DNA of 31,117 nucleotides from Acidobacteria bacterium UBA6911 (GCA_002451015.1 DKBB01000325.1:1-31117); one strand, 5' to 3'. Shown: positions 16,972 through 25,366, counted from the first letter of the stretch. Made by a program: numbers and translations. The notes: generated by a model from the letters alone, not told the origin.

Positions 16972-17742
16972 GTGCACACCCCTCAACCTGCAGCTTTAGT
17001 GACCGGGGCTTCCAGTGGAATCGGAGAGGTATTTGCCCGAAAATTATCCCAAAGAGGATACTATGTCCTGCTCGTAGCGCGTCGCATAGATCGTCTGGAA
17101 AAACTGGCCGACGAACTTGAAAATGCTGAAGCGTTGCAGGCGGATCTGACTGCCGATGCGGACATACTCAGAGTCGAATCCCTAATTAAAAACCAGCCCA
17201 ACCTGGAGTTCCTGGTGAATAACGCCGGTTTCGGCGTACCGGGAAGGTTTTTCGAAGCGGACGCGGAGGCACTGGAGCGGATGCACCGGCTGCACGTCAT
17301 TGCCATCGAACGCTTGACCCATGCCGCACTCAAGGGGATGATGCAACGCGGCAAAGGCAACATTGTGAATGTCTCATCCGTTGCGGGCTTTTTCAACACT
17401 TTGAACAGCACCGGGTACTGCTCGACGAAAGCCTGGATCAACAGTTTTAGCGAAGGCCTGTACCTGGAACTGAAAAATGTCGGGGCCCCCGTTCGCGTTC
17501 AGGCGCTCTGCCCCGGCTTCACGTATACGGAATTCCACGACGTCATCAAAATGGACCGGTCCCGGATCGCCAAAAGCCTCTGGATGACCCCCGAGGCCGT
17601 TGTCGAGGATTCCCTGAAAGGACTGGAAAAGAACCGACTATTCGTGATTCCCGGCTGGCGCTACCGGCTGTTCGTCGGGCTCAACCGATTCCTTCCCCAA
17701 CCGCTGAGGCACTTCATCGCAATTAAATTCGATCGGAACTAA
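16972..17742 (+). CDS. Short-chain dehydrogenase/reductase (SDR)
   Basis: This 256-residue classical SDR is an NAD(P)-dependent oxidoreductase. The cofactor motif TGASSGIG is at residues 11-18, LVNNAG marks the fourth strand, and the catalytic residues appear as the Ser in NVSSVAG and the YxxxK in GYCSTK. After the core is FVIPGWRYRLFVGLNRFLP, a tail typical of the DltE/YqjQ-like group of SDRs. The start is set at the GTG at 16972, nine residues before the nucleotide-binding motif; the frame is open further upstream, but that segment overlaps the methyltransferase end and is not SDR-like. The substrate cannot be predicted. The short leader 16917-16971 contains a phased GTC-AAG-type repeat. 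Confidence 0.87.
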   Translation: MHTPQPAALVTGASSGIGEVFARKLSQRGYYVLLVARRIDRLEKLADELENAEALQADLTADADILRVESLIKNQPNLEFLVNNAGFGVPGRFFEADAEALERMHRLHVIAIERLTHAALKGMMQRGKGNIVNVSSVAGFFNTLNSTGYCSTKAWINSFSEGLYLELKNVGAPVRVQALCPGFTYTEFHDVIKMDRSRIAKSLWMTPEAVVEDSLKGLEKNRLFVIPGWRYRLFVGLNRFLPQPLRHFIAIKFDRN

Positions 17743-17751
17743 AGAATCCTC

Positions 17752-17811
17752 GAACGTTAGAACGTTATCCGTTGGATGTTAGACGTTGGACGTTAAGCGG
17801 TTCTAACGTTC
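17752..17811. repeat. AACGTT-type inverted repeat
   Basis: A 12-base inverted repeat (GAACGTTAGAAC at 17752-17763 and GTTCTAACGTTC at 17800-17811) encloses a loop made of GTTGGATGTT and GTTGGACGTT words. It follows the SDR stop codon and may end transcription or be a member of an intergenic repeat family. A related element is at 19662-19708. Confidence 0.6.
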
Positions 17812-17912
17812 ACTAATCCTTACCACATTTATGACTAGTGTTTTGTATGGCATCCATTTTTGTTAAAGTAGAGGAGTACTCAGGGATATTTCCCCAACAA
17901 AGGAGAGGTTTC

Positions 17913-19643
17913 ATGAAAAATAAAAGGAACACGTGGTCATGGTTCACGGCATTATTCTTATTAATGCCTTCCCTGGCGGTTATTTCCCCGGCACAGGAAC
18001 CTGTCGTAACCGTTCTGAATCCACTTGGGCAACCCCCTGCCATCATTCGGGTCCCGATGGCGCCAAGGATCGACAGCCTGGAAGGGAAGACATTCTATAT
18101 CGTCGATATCGGATTTACGGACACCCACCAACTGTTTACCGAGATGCAGAAGCTCCTTGCGGAGAAATACCCTCAAACCACCTGGATCGTCCGAAAGAAA
18201 ATCGGCACCTACTTCGACGACGATCCGGAGCTTTGGGCGGAAATAAAAGAGAAGGGGCACGGCATGATCATGGGGGTCGGCCATTGAAGCACCTGCGCGC
18301 CGGCGGCCGCCGGCCACAGTTGGACAGTTGAAAAGCTCGGAGTCCCCACCGCCCCTGTCGTCACTATGAGATTCGAGAGCCTTGTAAAGACCTATATTTA
18401 CAAAAAGGGCATGCCCAATATGCGGTTCACCTTCGTTCCGCACCCTATTACGGGCACCGCCGCCGAAGTCTGCAGAAAATACCTGCAAGGCAACGATCCG
18501 GTCACGGGAAAGCCCGTACTGGGGGAGATTATCGCGGCACTGACCGTACCTCTTAATGATGAAGACACAAAAACGGGATTCATTGAAAGGCCCACTCCCC
18601 GGCTGGTAGAACCGGACACTGAGGAGAATCTGCACCAGACCTTCCTGGAAAACGGCTGGACGGACGGACTCCCTATCGTTCTCCCTACGCAAGCCCGCGT
18701 CATGGAAATGCTTAAGGGAACCAGTCATGAGCCGGACGAGATCGTTGGAAAGATGCAGCCTTCGTCCCCTCACGAACTCTGGAGTTACACGGTGGAAAAG
18801 GTCGCCGCAAACGCGGTCATGGCCGGGGCCAAACCGGAACACCTGCCCGTAATCCTGGCGCTGGCATCCATGGGAATTACGTCGATGTCCACCTCTACGA
18901 CATCTTTCGCCGCTATGGCGGTTGTCAATGGCCCGGTACGAAACGAAATCAAGATGAATTCCGGGATCGGCGCCCTGGGACCGTTCAACCACGCCAATGC
19001 CGTTATCGGCAGGGCGTGGACCCTAATGTCCATCAACCTGGCAGCCAGCGGGAAAATCGGCGAAACATACATGGGCAGCCAGGGGAATAACTACAACTAC
19101 AACAACCTCTGCATGGCGGAAAATGAGGAGGCACTGCCCGAAGGCTGGAATCCGCTTCACGTGCAGAAGGGCCACAATCCCGATGACAGCACCATCAGCA
19201 CCTTTCTGGGTTGGGGCTTCACCCATCCGGACCAGAGCTTTGGAAAAGACTTCGCTCCCCAGATCCCGTTCTGGTTGAAGTTCGTGAGCCCGTTTTCCTC
19301 CACGACATTGTTGCTGGATCCGACAATCATCCAGCAGTTGAAAGACAACGAGGGATTCGACTCCAAAGAACAGTTGATCGAGTGGATCCAGAAAAACACC
19401 AAGGTCACGGTAGGGGCCTGGTTGGACGATTTTTATGCCGTGCAGAACTTTGTCCTGCCCACGGCCCGGCGTGGAGTCGAGCCCATGGCCTCCTGGATGA
19501 AGCTGCCGAAAGACACGGAAATCCCCCAGTTCCCCAACACTCGCAGAATCAATATTCTCTCCCTGGGCGGTGGAACAAACCTCTTCTGGCAGGCAGGAGA
19601 TTTTGGCTATCTTTCGACAGCTTCTGTGGACGAGTGGAGGTAA
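17913..19643 (+). CDS. UGSC-type (seleno)protein with in-frame UGA as probable selenocysteine
   Basis: The frame starting at the ATG at 17913 (AAGGAGAGG upstream) meets a TGA at 18285-18287 and continues in the same frame to 19643, giving 576 residues if the TGA is read. The residues around it, GVGH-U125-S-T-C128, and the following EKLGVPTAPVVT and GMPNMRFTFVPHP match the UGSC family, known to carry selenocysteine or cysteine at this point. The U-x-x-C pair resembles a thioredoxin-type redox centre. Residues 1-27 form a signal peptide, so an exported redox protein is likely. The long C-terminal part (about 210-576) is not assigned to a reaction. A GC-rich hairpin right after the TGA fits a bacterial SECIS. 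The alternative, a nonsense mutation splitting a Cys-containing gene, is less likely because the frame and family similarity continue unbroken. Confidence 0.82.
18285..18319 (+). promoter_or_regulatory. UGA codon with candidate bacterial SECIS hairpin
   Basis: Directly after the in-frame TGA (18285-18287) a hairpin can form at 18293-18319. A perfect 16-base palindrome, GCCGGCGGCCGCCGGC (18299-18314), is flanked by CTG and CAG that also pair. Its tip lies about 20 bases after the TGA, within the range known for bacterial SECIS elements that bind SelB. The fold was judged by eye. Confidence 0.55.
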
Positions 19644-19661
19644 AAGGAATTACTGTTTTGT

Positions 19662-19708
19662 TGCACGTTGGAACGTCGAACGTTGAACTTTGGACGTTCC
19701 AACGTGCA
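19662..19708. repeat. 16-bp inverted repeat with AACGTT-like words
   Basis: Perfect 16-base arms (19662-19677 and 19693-19708, core GCACGTTGGAACGTC) flank a 15-base loop containing GAACGTTGAAC. It lies between the UGSC gene and the aminotransferase. It is a strong hairpin and may be a terminator, although no T-run follows. It resembles the element at 17752-17811 in word content, so both may belong to one family. Confidence 0.7.
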
Positions 19709-19746
19709 CATACATAACGACACTTAAAGTTAATAAGAGGTTCGTT

Positions 19747-21018
19747 ACGGATACCTACGAAAAATATAAGAACTATGTCATAACCAGTTTTGTGAAGTCG
19801 GTTGCGCCCGTAGTTATTGAAAAGGCGGAGGGAGCAGTCATAACCGATGTTGAAGGCCGGGACTATATCGACTGCTTTTCAGGAATTTCCGTTGTCAACG
19901 CGGGGCACTGCAACCCGCAGGTCCTTGAGGCCGCCAAATCACAGATGGGCAAACTTGTTCATGGCGCATCCTACCTGTTCCATGTTCAGCCCGTGGCCGA
20001 CCTCGCCGAAAAGATGGCCCATATCGCCCCCGAAGGCCTCACAAAATCGTTTTTCGGCAACAGCGGGGCTGAAGCGGTAGAAGGCGCGTTGAAACTTGCG
20101 CGTCTGCATACCGGCAAACAGGAATTCATTGCCCTGCAGGGAGGATTCCACGGCCGCACATGGGGCACCCTCAGCATTTCAGGGTACCAGGGAAGAAAGA
20201 AAGGCGGAGGACCCTACGCTCCGGGTATTGCTTTCGCTCCCATCCCCTACACCTATCGTTCCCAATGGCCCGATGATCCCAATGAATGCGGCTATCGGTG
20301 CGCCGCCGCCATTGAAGAGCTGATTCATTATTCGACATCAAATGACGTGGCGGCCTTCATCGCGGAACCCGTCCTGGGCGAAGGCGGCATCATTGTCCCG
20401 CCGTTCAATTATTTCCGGGAAGTCAAGAAGGTGCTGGACCGGCACGGCATCCTCTTCATCGCCGACGAAGTGCAGAGCGGATTCGCCCGCACCGGGAAGA
20501 TGTTCGCCATAGAACACTACGGCGTGGTCCCGGATATCCTGGTCACCGCCAAGGGAATTGCCGACGGATTTCCCCTGAGTGCATTTACTACGCGTGAAGA
20601 GATCGCATCCGCTTTCAAGATTGGGGACCACCTCTCAACCTTCGGAGGCAACCCGGTTTCCTGCGCCGCCGCTCTTGCCAACATCGATTTCATTGAAAAG
20701 GAAGGCCTCTGCGAAAACGCAAGGAATCTTGGAGAATTCGCCCGGTCCTGTTTCAGCGAGATTCAACAGGCGCACGAACTCATCGGCGACGTCCGCGGGC
20801 TTGGACTGATGATCGGCATTGAGCTGGTTAAAGACGACGGGCGAGCACCGGCCGCGGCTGAGGCTGCCGCCATTAAGGATCGGTGCCTGGATTCCGGGTT
20901 GATTGTCGGCCTTGGAGGAACATTCGGAAACGTCCTTCGTTTCCAGCCGCCCCTGGTCATTACCCGGGAGCAGATCGATCGGGCGATCCATATTTTTTCC
21001 GAAGCGCTGGAACCATAG
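19747..21018 (+). CDS. Class III PLP-dependent aminotransferase, uncertain start
   Basis: This is a class III aminotransferase of about 423 residues in the 4-aminobutyrate/alanine-glyoxylate group, moving an amino group from an omega-amine or amino acid to an oxo acid. Family segments are intact: NSGAEAVEGALKLAR, FHGRTWGTLSISGYQGRK, FIADEVQSGFARTGK and the PLP lysine in VTAKGIADGFP. The expected N-terminus is around DTYEKYKNYV, but no ATG, GTG or TTG lies there. AGAGG at 19736-19740 is followed 6 bases later by ACG (19747), which I chose provisionally. The other in-frame choices are a TTG at 19690 inside the inverted repeat and a GTG at 19792, which would trim the conserved N-terminus. It ends 7 bases from the convergent TauE gene. 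Confidence 0.85.
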   Translation, partial: TDTYEKYKNYVITSFVKSVAPVVIEKAEGAVITDVEGRDYIDCFSGISVVNAGHCNPQVLEAAKSQMGKLVHGASYLFHVQPVADLAEKMAHIAPEGLTKSFFGNSGAEAVEGALKLARLHTGKQEFIALQGGFHGRTWGTLSISGYQGRKKGGGPYAPGIAFAPIPYTYRSQWPDDPNECGYRCAAAIEELIHYSTSNDVAAFIAEPVLGEGGIIVPPFNYFREVKKVLDRHGILFIADEVQSGFARTGKMFAIEHYGVVPDILVTAKGIADGFPLSAFTTREEIASAFKIGDHLSTFGGNPVSCAAALANIDFIEKEGLCENARNLGEFARSCFSEIQQAHELIGDVRGLGLMIGIELVKDDGRAPAAAEAAAIKDRCLDSGLIVGLGGTFGNVLRFQPPLVITREQIDRAIHIFSEALEP

Positions 21019-21025
21019 ACGGATA

Positions 21026-21802
21026 TTATCGGAGCAGTCCCACCGCCCAATCGGATAAACCCAGCAATACCGTTGCAGACACGACAATGACGGCGATCAG
21101 GATCCAGCGCACGAATTTCGCACCTTTCTCAATCGCCATGCGCGCCGCCACCCATGCCCCAAGCATGTTCCCGACCGCCAGCACAAGCCCGGGCAGCCAT
21201 TCAACCTGATCGTTCAAAATGAAAACAACCAGTGCAAAAAGCGTAAACACCATCACGATCAGGTTCTTGACGGCATTCGCCCGCACCAACTCATACCCGG
21301 TTCCCAGCACGAGCCCTGCCAACAGGAAAATACCGACCCCAGCCTGAATGAATCCGCCGTAAATCCCGATCAGGAAGAAAATCACGAGTCGCAGCCATCC
21401 GTGTCCTGCCCCCTGCAGCTCCGGCCGCCCCACAAGCCAGCGTTTCGGTCGAATGAGCACGACAACCAGCATTACCACCATCAGGATGCCGATTACCGTT
21501 TCCATTACCTGTTCGTTCAGGTTGACCGCAATCTGCGCTCCGATTACGGCGCCGAGTATGGCCGGCGCCGTCAACTGGAGACCCCGTTTCAGGTCCAGCG
21601 TCCCGCTCTGACGGAAACGGCTCACCGCTACCACCGTCTGCAACAGCACCGCAACCCGGTTGGTCCCGTTGGCCACATTGGCCGGAAGACCGGCAAAAAT
21701 CAGCAGCGGCAGCGTGATCAGCGAACCACTCCCGGCCAGGGTGTTGATAAATCCCGCCGCGAATCCTGCAGCCACTATCAATGGGAAAATGTACCAGTCC
21801 AT
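21026..21802 (-). CDS. TauE/SafE-family membrane transporter
   Basis: This 258-residue membrane protein belongs to the TauE/SafE (sulfite exporter-like) family, with about eight hydrophobic segments. The two family half-repeats are visible near GFINTLAGSGSLITLP (about residues 17-32) and GIYGGFIQAGVGIFLLAG. Members export sulfite, sulfoacetate or other organosulfonates, or import small anions; the substrate cannot be told here. The gene is convergent with the aminotransferase and divergent from the integrase. The short spacing on the left means transcripts of the two convergent genes probably overlap. The ATG is at 21802 with no strong ribosome binding site visible. Confidence 0.88.
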   Translation of the reverse strand: MDWYIFPLIVAAGFAAGFINTLAGSGSLITLPLLIFAGLPANVANGTNRVAVLLQTVVAVSRFRQSGTLDLKRGLQLTAPAILGAVIGAQIAVNLNEQVMETVIGILMVVMLVVVLIRPKRWLVGRPELQGAGHGWLRLVIFFLIGIYGGFIQAGVGIFLLAGLVLGTGYELVRANAVKNLIVMVFTLFALVVFILNDQVEWLPGLVLAVGNMLGAWVAARMAIEKGAKFVRWILIAVIVVSATVLLGLSDWAVGLLR

Positions 21803-22050
21803 CGCATCGGCCTCAAAAGCCCGGATGTTACCCTATTTCCCTCACCCTGTAAAAATAGAAAACAAATCCGGCAAGACGCATCCAGATTCCAGGCGCAAGT
21901 TCACGAAACCGGAAAATGTCGATCAAAAACAATTCGGGTCATTCTATATATTGAGGTATTTCTGGAATACAACAGATCATACGGTATGAACATTGCAGTA
22001 TTGTGTATAGGATTTACCCAACATTCTATGAAGTAAAAAAGGTCCTGTCC

Positions 22051-23106
22051 ATGGCGGTATTAGGGCAGAATGAAGAAGTCCGGTATTATCAGTTCTCCAC
22101 AGGGCATGGATTCGTTTGTGAAAAGCCATCTCCCGGTGCCGTAAAATCCCGACTGCTCGATCGGGTGCGGGAAGAGATCCGCAAACGTCATTACAGTCGA
22201 AGAACCGAAAAGACCTATGCCGGATGGATCCGCCGATTCATAATTTTTCACGGGAAGCGACATCCTAATGAAATGGGAGAGACGGAAATTTCCCAATTTC
22301 TCTCTCATCTTGCAGTTTCGGGAAAGGTAAGCGCCTCAACACAGAACCAGGCGTTGAGCGCCCTGCTTTTCCTTTACCGCCAGGTACTCTGCAGAGAGTT
22401 GGAATGGGTTTCGGGGATCGTACGGGCTAAAAGGCCCCTGCATCTTCCGGTCGTACTGACACGGGAGGAAGTGCGTGCTTTGCTCGGCCAGATTCAAGGC
22501 GTCGAATGGATAATGGCATCATTGCTTTACGGAGCCGGACTCCGGCTGCTGGAGTGCTGCCGTCTGAGGATCAAGGATGCAGATCCAATAAGGAAAGAGA
22601 TTGTTGTGCGAAATGGAAAGGGAGGCAAGGACCGTATCACAATGCTTCCAATCAAAATAATCCCCCATCTGAAGATCCACCTGGAGTCAGTGCGCATACA
22701 GCATACAGCAGATCTGATCAAGGGAATGGGGAGTGTAGAACTGCCCGGGGCCATAGACCGAAAGTATCCTCGTGCTGCATGGGAATGGGGCTGGCAGTGG
22801 ATTTTCCCGGCCACACGTTTTTATAATCATCCGGAAACAGGTCGAAAACGCCGGCACCATCTTCACGAATCTGTGCTGCAAAAGGCGGTTCGTAACGCTG
22901 CCTTTCGGGCGGGCATTAAGAAACACGCCACATGCCACTCTCTTCGCCATTCGTTTGCAACCCATTTGCTTGAAGACGGATACGACATCCGGACCATCCA
23001 GGAACTTTTAGGCCACAGCGACGTCGCCACAACTATGATATACACACACGTCCTGAACCGTGGCGGTCATGGCGTCCGGAGTCCCCTGGATGAGACATTC
23101 TATTGA
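22051..23106 (+). CDS. intI: Integron integrase IntI (tyrosine recombinase)
   Basis: This 351-residue site-specific recombinase inserts and excises gene cassettes at attI and attC. The catalytic residues are in place: R in GAGLRLLE, HxxR in [14 protein letters not shown] in [11 protein letters not shown] and the nucleophile Y in [10 protein letters not shown]. The extra IntI-specific helix region that reads folded attC DNA is present ([17 protein letters not shown]), which separates it from XerC/D. The start is set at the ATG at 22051 (AAGG 8 bases upstream); a GTG at 22003 in the same frame is possible. The gene looks intact and probably active. It points toward the cassettes, as in reverse integrons such as that of Treponema denticola. 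No LexA box was recognised upstream. Confidence 0.95.
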   Translation: MAVLGQNEEVRYYQFSTGHGFVCEKPSPGAVKSRLLDRVREEIRKRHYSRRTEKTYAGWIRRFIIFHGKRHPNEMGETEISQFLSHLAVSGKVSASTQNQALSALLFLYRQVLCRELEWVSGIVRAKRPLHLPVVLTREEVRALLGQIQGVEWIMASLLYGAGLRLLECCRLRIKDADPIRKEIVVRNGKGGKDRITMLPIKIIPHLKIHLESVRIQHTADLIKGMGSVELPGAIDRKYPRAAWEWGWQWIFPATRFYNHPETGRKRRHHLHESVLQKAVRNAAFRAGIKKHATCHSLRHSFATHLLEDGYDIRTIQELLGHSDVATTMIYTHVLNRGGHGVRSPLDETFY

Positions 23107-23340
23107 AGAATTATAACTTTCGTATTAGAGTCCGGAAAAGGCTTTGTAAAATCTCCACCCGGTTGTATTCGTTTAGCGGGGTGGCGCAGACAACACAGCT
23201 ATTAACAGGGGCAATTAAATAAAATCTAACACCAATATTTTGGGATAATTATATCTATCATTCCATTATTGATTTCCGGATATCCGGGCCACTACCCCCC
23301 TAGGGAATTATTTCGCTAGTTCTGTCCATTTTAATTATCT
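23107..23340. other. Probable attI region between intI and cassette 1
   Basis: With intI and the cassettes on the same strand, attI should lie here. No perfect GTTRRRY core is present. The best junction candidate is ATTATCT at 23334-23340, which matches 6 of 7 bases of the complement of cassette 1's R'' box (AGATAAC). It also lies just upstream of the cassette 1 promoter. An inverse-core match, ATCTAAC (23224-23230), and a 12-base palindrome, CCGGATATCCGG (23276-23287), are also seen. Which of these is used is unknown. Confidence 0.4.
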
Positions 23341-23359
23341 TCCTATAAATAAACACTAT

Positions 23360-23394
23360 TTGACATTCATGCTGGTATGATAATATATCATACC
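23360..23394 (+). promoter_or_regulatory. Promoter and palindromic operator of the MazF cassette
   Basis: A -35 box TTGACA (23360-23365) is followed by a -10-like TAATAT (23381-23386, 15-base spacer). The -10 lies inside a symmetrical site, GGTATGATA-ATA-TATCATACC (23374-23394). The antitoxin gene starts 11 bases further on. This layout suits repression by the antitoxin or toxin-antitoxin complex. Confidence 0.75.
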
Positions 23395-23405
23395 GGAGGT
23401 GAGCA

Positions 23406-23648
23406 ATGGGAACTGAAAAAGTTGCAATCACAATTGATGGTGAAACACTTAAGAGACTAGACCGTCTAGTGAAGGAGCATGTCTTTCCTAATCGTAGCAA
23501 GGCAATTCAAGAGGCGGTACAGGATAAAATTAAACGTTTTGAAAAAAGCCGGCTCGCGAGAGAGTGCGCAAAACTTGATCCAACATATGAACAAGCACTA
23601 GCTAACGAAGGTATCTCTGAGGATATAAATGAATGGCCAGAATATTAA
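23406..23648 (+). CDS. Cassette 1 antitoxin, ribbon-helix-helix type
   Basis: This 80-residue protein begins with a ribbon-helix-helix DNA-binding pattern ([20 protein letters not shown], then [14 protein letters not shown], residues 5-43). It ends with an acidic tail (about 58-80) that probably wraps the toxin. It pairs with the MazF-type gene that starts 16 bases before its end. It would neutralise the toxin and bind the palindrome just upstream to control its own operon. GGAGG lies about 6 bases before the ATG. The pairing of RHH antitoxins with MazF toxins is well known; no gene name is given because the antitoxin family is not certain. Confidence 0.85.
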   Translation: MGTEKVAITIDGETLKRLDRLVKEHVFPNRSKAIQEAVQDKIKRFEKSRLARECAKLDPTYEQALANEGISEDINEWPEY

Positions 23649-23971
23649 GAGGTGATGTCCGATGGGCTGACTTAAATCCCACAAGAGGCAACGAGCAAAC
23701 CGGTGTAAGACCAGTAATCATATTGAGCCATGATGTTTTTAATGAAAGATCAAGAACCGTTATTGCTATGGCGATAACCAGTCAGCCGCAACGCGCCGGA
23801 TTTCCACTCACATTTGAGCTTGAATCTGAAAAACTACCGAAAAAATCATGGGTTAAAATCAGCCAAATAAGAACCCTTTCTATCCAGCGCATTGGCAAGA
23901 AAATCACTAATATATCGCCTGAATATCTGGATCATATCGTTGATGGTCTTAATGAAATTATTGGAAGATAA
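23633..23971 (+). CDS. mazF: Cassette 1 toxin, MazF/PemK-type endoribonuclease
   Basis: This 112-residue toxin of the MazF/PemK family cuts mRNA at short sequence motifs when the antitoxin is lost. The family signs are [27 protein letters not shown] at the N-terminus, with the conserved GxEQxGxRP loop (residues 19-27), AITSQP in the middle strand and KISQIRTL near 80. The gene overlaps its antitoxin by 16 bases. The stop codon lies inside the R'' box of attC1, so almost the whole cassette is used. In integrons such pairs are thought to stabilise the array, because loss of the cassette would poison the cell. Confidence 0.92.
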   Translation: MARILRGDVRWADLNPTRGNEQTGVRPVIILSHDVFNERSRTVIAMAITSQPQRAGFPLTFELESEKLPKKSWVKISQIRTLSIQRIGKKITNISPEYLDHIVDGLNEIIGR

Positions 23972-24028
23972 CCATTCACTACACCAGACCGCAGCTTACG
24001 CTGCGGCTGGTGAGCTCAAACGTTAGGG
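23966..24028 (+). other. attC1 recombination site
   Basis: R'' is AGATAAC (23966-23972) and R' is GTTAGGG (24022-24028), giving a length of 63 bases. The stem ACCAG-A-CCGCAGC pairs with GCTGCGG-CTGGT, leaving an extrahelical A, the feature IntI uses to choose a strand. The 3' part reads GAGCTCAAACGTTAG, shared with several other sites in the array. Confidence 0.85.
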
Positions 24029-24045
24029 CCAGAAGTAGGATTGAA

Positions 24046-24072
24046 AAGGTGGTCACAAATTGTGACCACCTT
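24046..24072. promoter_or_regulatory. 27-base palindrome upstream of the ORF6N gene
   Basis: The arms AAGGTGGTCACAA and TTGTGACCACCTT are perfect inverted repeats with a single A between. It lies 21 bases before the ORF6N start codon and is probably an operator. A near copy with two changes in 26 bases lies inside the gene at 24296-24321. Confidence 0.75.
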
Positions 24073-24093
24073 ATTGGCGCAAAAGGAGATTGA

Positions 24094-24621
24094 ATGGCGA
24101 AGTCAAAAGCGGTGGTCAAAATCGGCAAAATCCAGCAGCGGATCCTACTTATTCGTGGCGAGAAGGTAATAATAGATAGTGACCTAGCAGAAGCTTATGG
24201 TGTTACCACCAAAGCTCTCAATCAAGCCATTCGTCGAAATTCTGACCGTTTTCCTGCTGACTTCATGTTTCGCCTCACGAAGAAGGAGAAGCAGGAGGTG
24301 GTAACAAACTGTGACCACCTTCAGAACCTCAAATACTCGCCTGTTAATCCTTGTGTTTTCACAGAACACGGCGCAATCATGGCAGCGAGTGTGCTGAATT
24401 CGTCCAAAGCGATCGAGGTTAGTGTATTTGTCGTAAGAGCCTTTGTCCGACTTCGAGAGATGATCGCTGGGCACAAAGAACTGGCGAGAAGGATTGCTAA
24501 GCTGGAGAAAAAGTTTGGCGACCATGACGAGCAGATAATGATCTTGGTCGAAGCGATCAAGCAACTAATGGACCCGAAGCTACCACCGAAGGCAAGACGC
24601 ATCGGATTTAATACTGACTGA
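24094..24621 (+). CDS. Cassette 2: ORF6N-domain protein
   Basis: This 175-residue protein has an ORF6N DNA-binding-like domain at the N-terminus (about 10-130), with the family segments QQRILLIRGEKVIIDSDLAE, YGVTTKALNQAIRRN, RFPADFMFRLT and FTEHGAIMAASVLNS. A coiled-coil-like C-terminus follows (about 135-165). ORF6N proteins come from phages and mobile elements and probably bind DNA; their exact role is not established. AAAGGAG lies 5-6 bases before the ATG. Codons 68-76 (EVVTNCDHL) overlap a near copy of the upstream palindrome, so the protein might control its own gene at both sites. The gene fills most of cassette 2. Confidence 0.85.
   Translation: MAKSKAVVKIGKIQQRILLIRGEKVIIDSDLAEAYGVTTKALNQAIRRNSDRFPADFMFRLTKKEKQEVVTNCDHLQNLKYSPVNPCVFTEHGAIMAASVLNSSKAIEVSVFVVRAFVRLREMIAGHKELARRIAKLEKKFGDHDEQIMILVEAIKQLMDPKLPPKARRIGFNTD
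24296..24321. promoter_or_regulatory. Copy of the upstream palindrome inside the ORF6N gene
   Basis: This segment matches 24047-24072 at 24 of 26 positions, 249 bases downstream. It encodes VVTNCDHL, and the upstream copy would encode the same residues if translated. It could be a second operator for looping, or the upstream site could be a captured piece of the gene. Confidence 0.55.
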
Positions 24622-24647
24622 TCCATACAATTTACACCGGAAGTCGG

Positions 24648-24711
24648 CCCTAACCATTCGCTCCAACGAGCGGCGCAAAAAGCGCGCCGCAGCTGATGCC
24701 CGGCGTTCGGC
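24648..24711 (+). other. attC2 recombination site
   Basis: R'' is CCCTAAC (24648-24654), the exact complement of the GTTAGGG that opens cassette 2. R' is the unusual GTTCGGC (24705-24711). The inner stem is formed by GCGGCGC and GCGCCGC around an A-rich loop, closely matching attC7. Confidence 0.82.
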
Positions 24712-24722
24712 GTCAATAATAT

Positions 24723-25283
24723 ATGCGAAACCTTAGTTTCATAATCCCGTTTATTCTAGGTTTCACCTATACCTGGGTATGGGGCGGCGATGCCTTGACC
24801 AACAAGCCTTGTTCACAAATCGAAAATGTGGACTTTAAGAATGCGTCGTTTTCCATTGAGGAATCAGCATCCCCCATTCAGTTTCGCGATGGCAAAGCTT
24901 GTCTAAGCGTACTGGAAGGTAGACCTTGCGTCTGGGAATATAAAATTACTACTGATCGTGTACTTCACCCAGATCCTCTTTTCCTGGTTCGGCTGATTGT
25001 TGTTAATGCGAATCATTTAATCGGAAGTGGCGCATGGGATTATGTGATGCTGATCGCTTGTGAGAATGGCAAACTCCTGAACCTCCTGGAAAGTAAGTAT
25101 CTTTATGGTGCGAAGCTGCAGATCACAAATGACAGACAGCTCGTTATTACTTCAGGAAAATGGGAGGAGAAAGATCCTAATTGTTGCCCTTCGCAGGAAC
25201 AGGAAGATGTATTTCAATGGAACTCACGCAAGCACATTTACATCGTAACAAAGAGTACAATTCGACGCCGAACAATTCGCTGA
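24723..25283 (+). CDS. Cassette 3: exported protein of unknown function
   Basis: This 186-residue protein is not assigned to a family. It starts with a signal-peptide-like segment (FIIPFILGFTYTWVWGGDA), so export or membrane anchoring is expected. Six cysteines are spread over the mature part, including CC at about 164-165. The ATG at 24723 is only 17 bases from the cassette border and has no ribosome binding site, so translation may be leaderless or rely on the previous cassette. The last residues (about 181-186, rich in Arg) are encoded inside attC3. No toxin or resistance motif is visible. Confidence 0.65.
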   Translation: MRNLSFIIPFILGFTYTWVWGGDALTNKPCSQIENVDFKNASFSIEESASPIQFRDGKACLSVLEGRPCVWEYKITTDRVLHPDPLFLVRLIVVNANHLIGSGAWDYVMLIACENGKLLNLLESKYLYGAKLQITNDRQLVITSGKWEEKDPNCCPSQEQEDVFQWNSRKHIYIVTKSTIRRRTIR

Positions 25284-25353
25284 ACCGGACGCATCCTCGG
25301 GTCCTTGCAGGTATCCGGCCCTTGCATTGAGCCGGTTAGCTCAAACGTTAGCT
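25267..25353 (+). other. attC3 recombination site
   Basis: R'' is GCCGAAC (25267-25273), exactly complementary to the odd GTTCGGC that opens cassette 3. R' is GTTAGCT (25347-25353), giving a length of 87 bases. The 3' part again reads GCTCAAACGTTAG. The stop codon of the cassette 3 gene lies inside the site. Confidence 0.82.
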
Positions 25354-25366
25354 GAGGATTTAAGAA

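Noticed and set aside
18366..19643. Separate gene starting at an ATG after the in-frame TGA
   Set aside because: The ATG has no ribosome binding site, and the family similarity continues upstream through the TGA in the same frame, so one selenoprotein gene explains the data better.
23107..23340. A clear attI core site
   Set aside because: No GTTRRRY match exists here; only a 6-of-7 match to the expected junction was found, so attI is reported only as a region.
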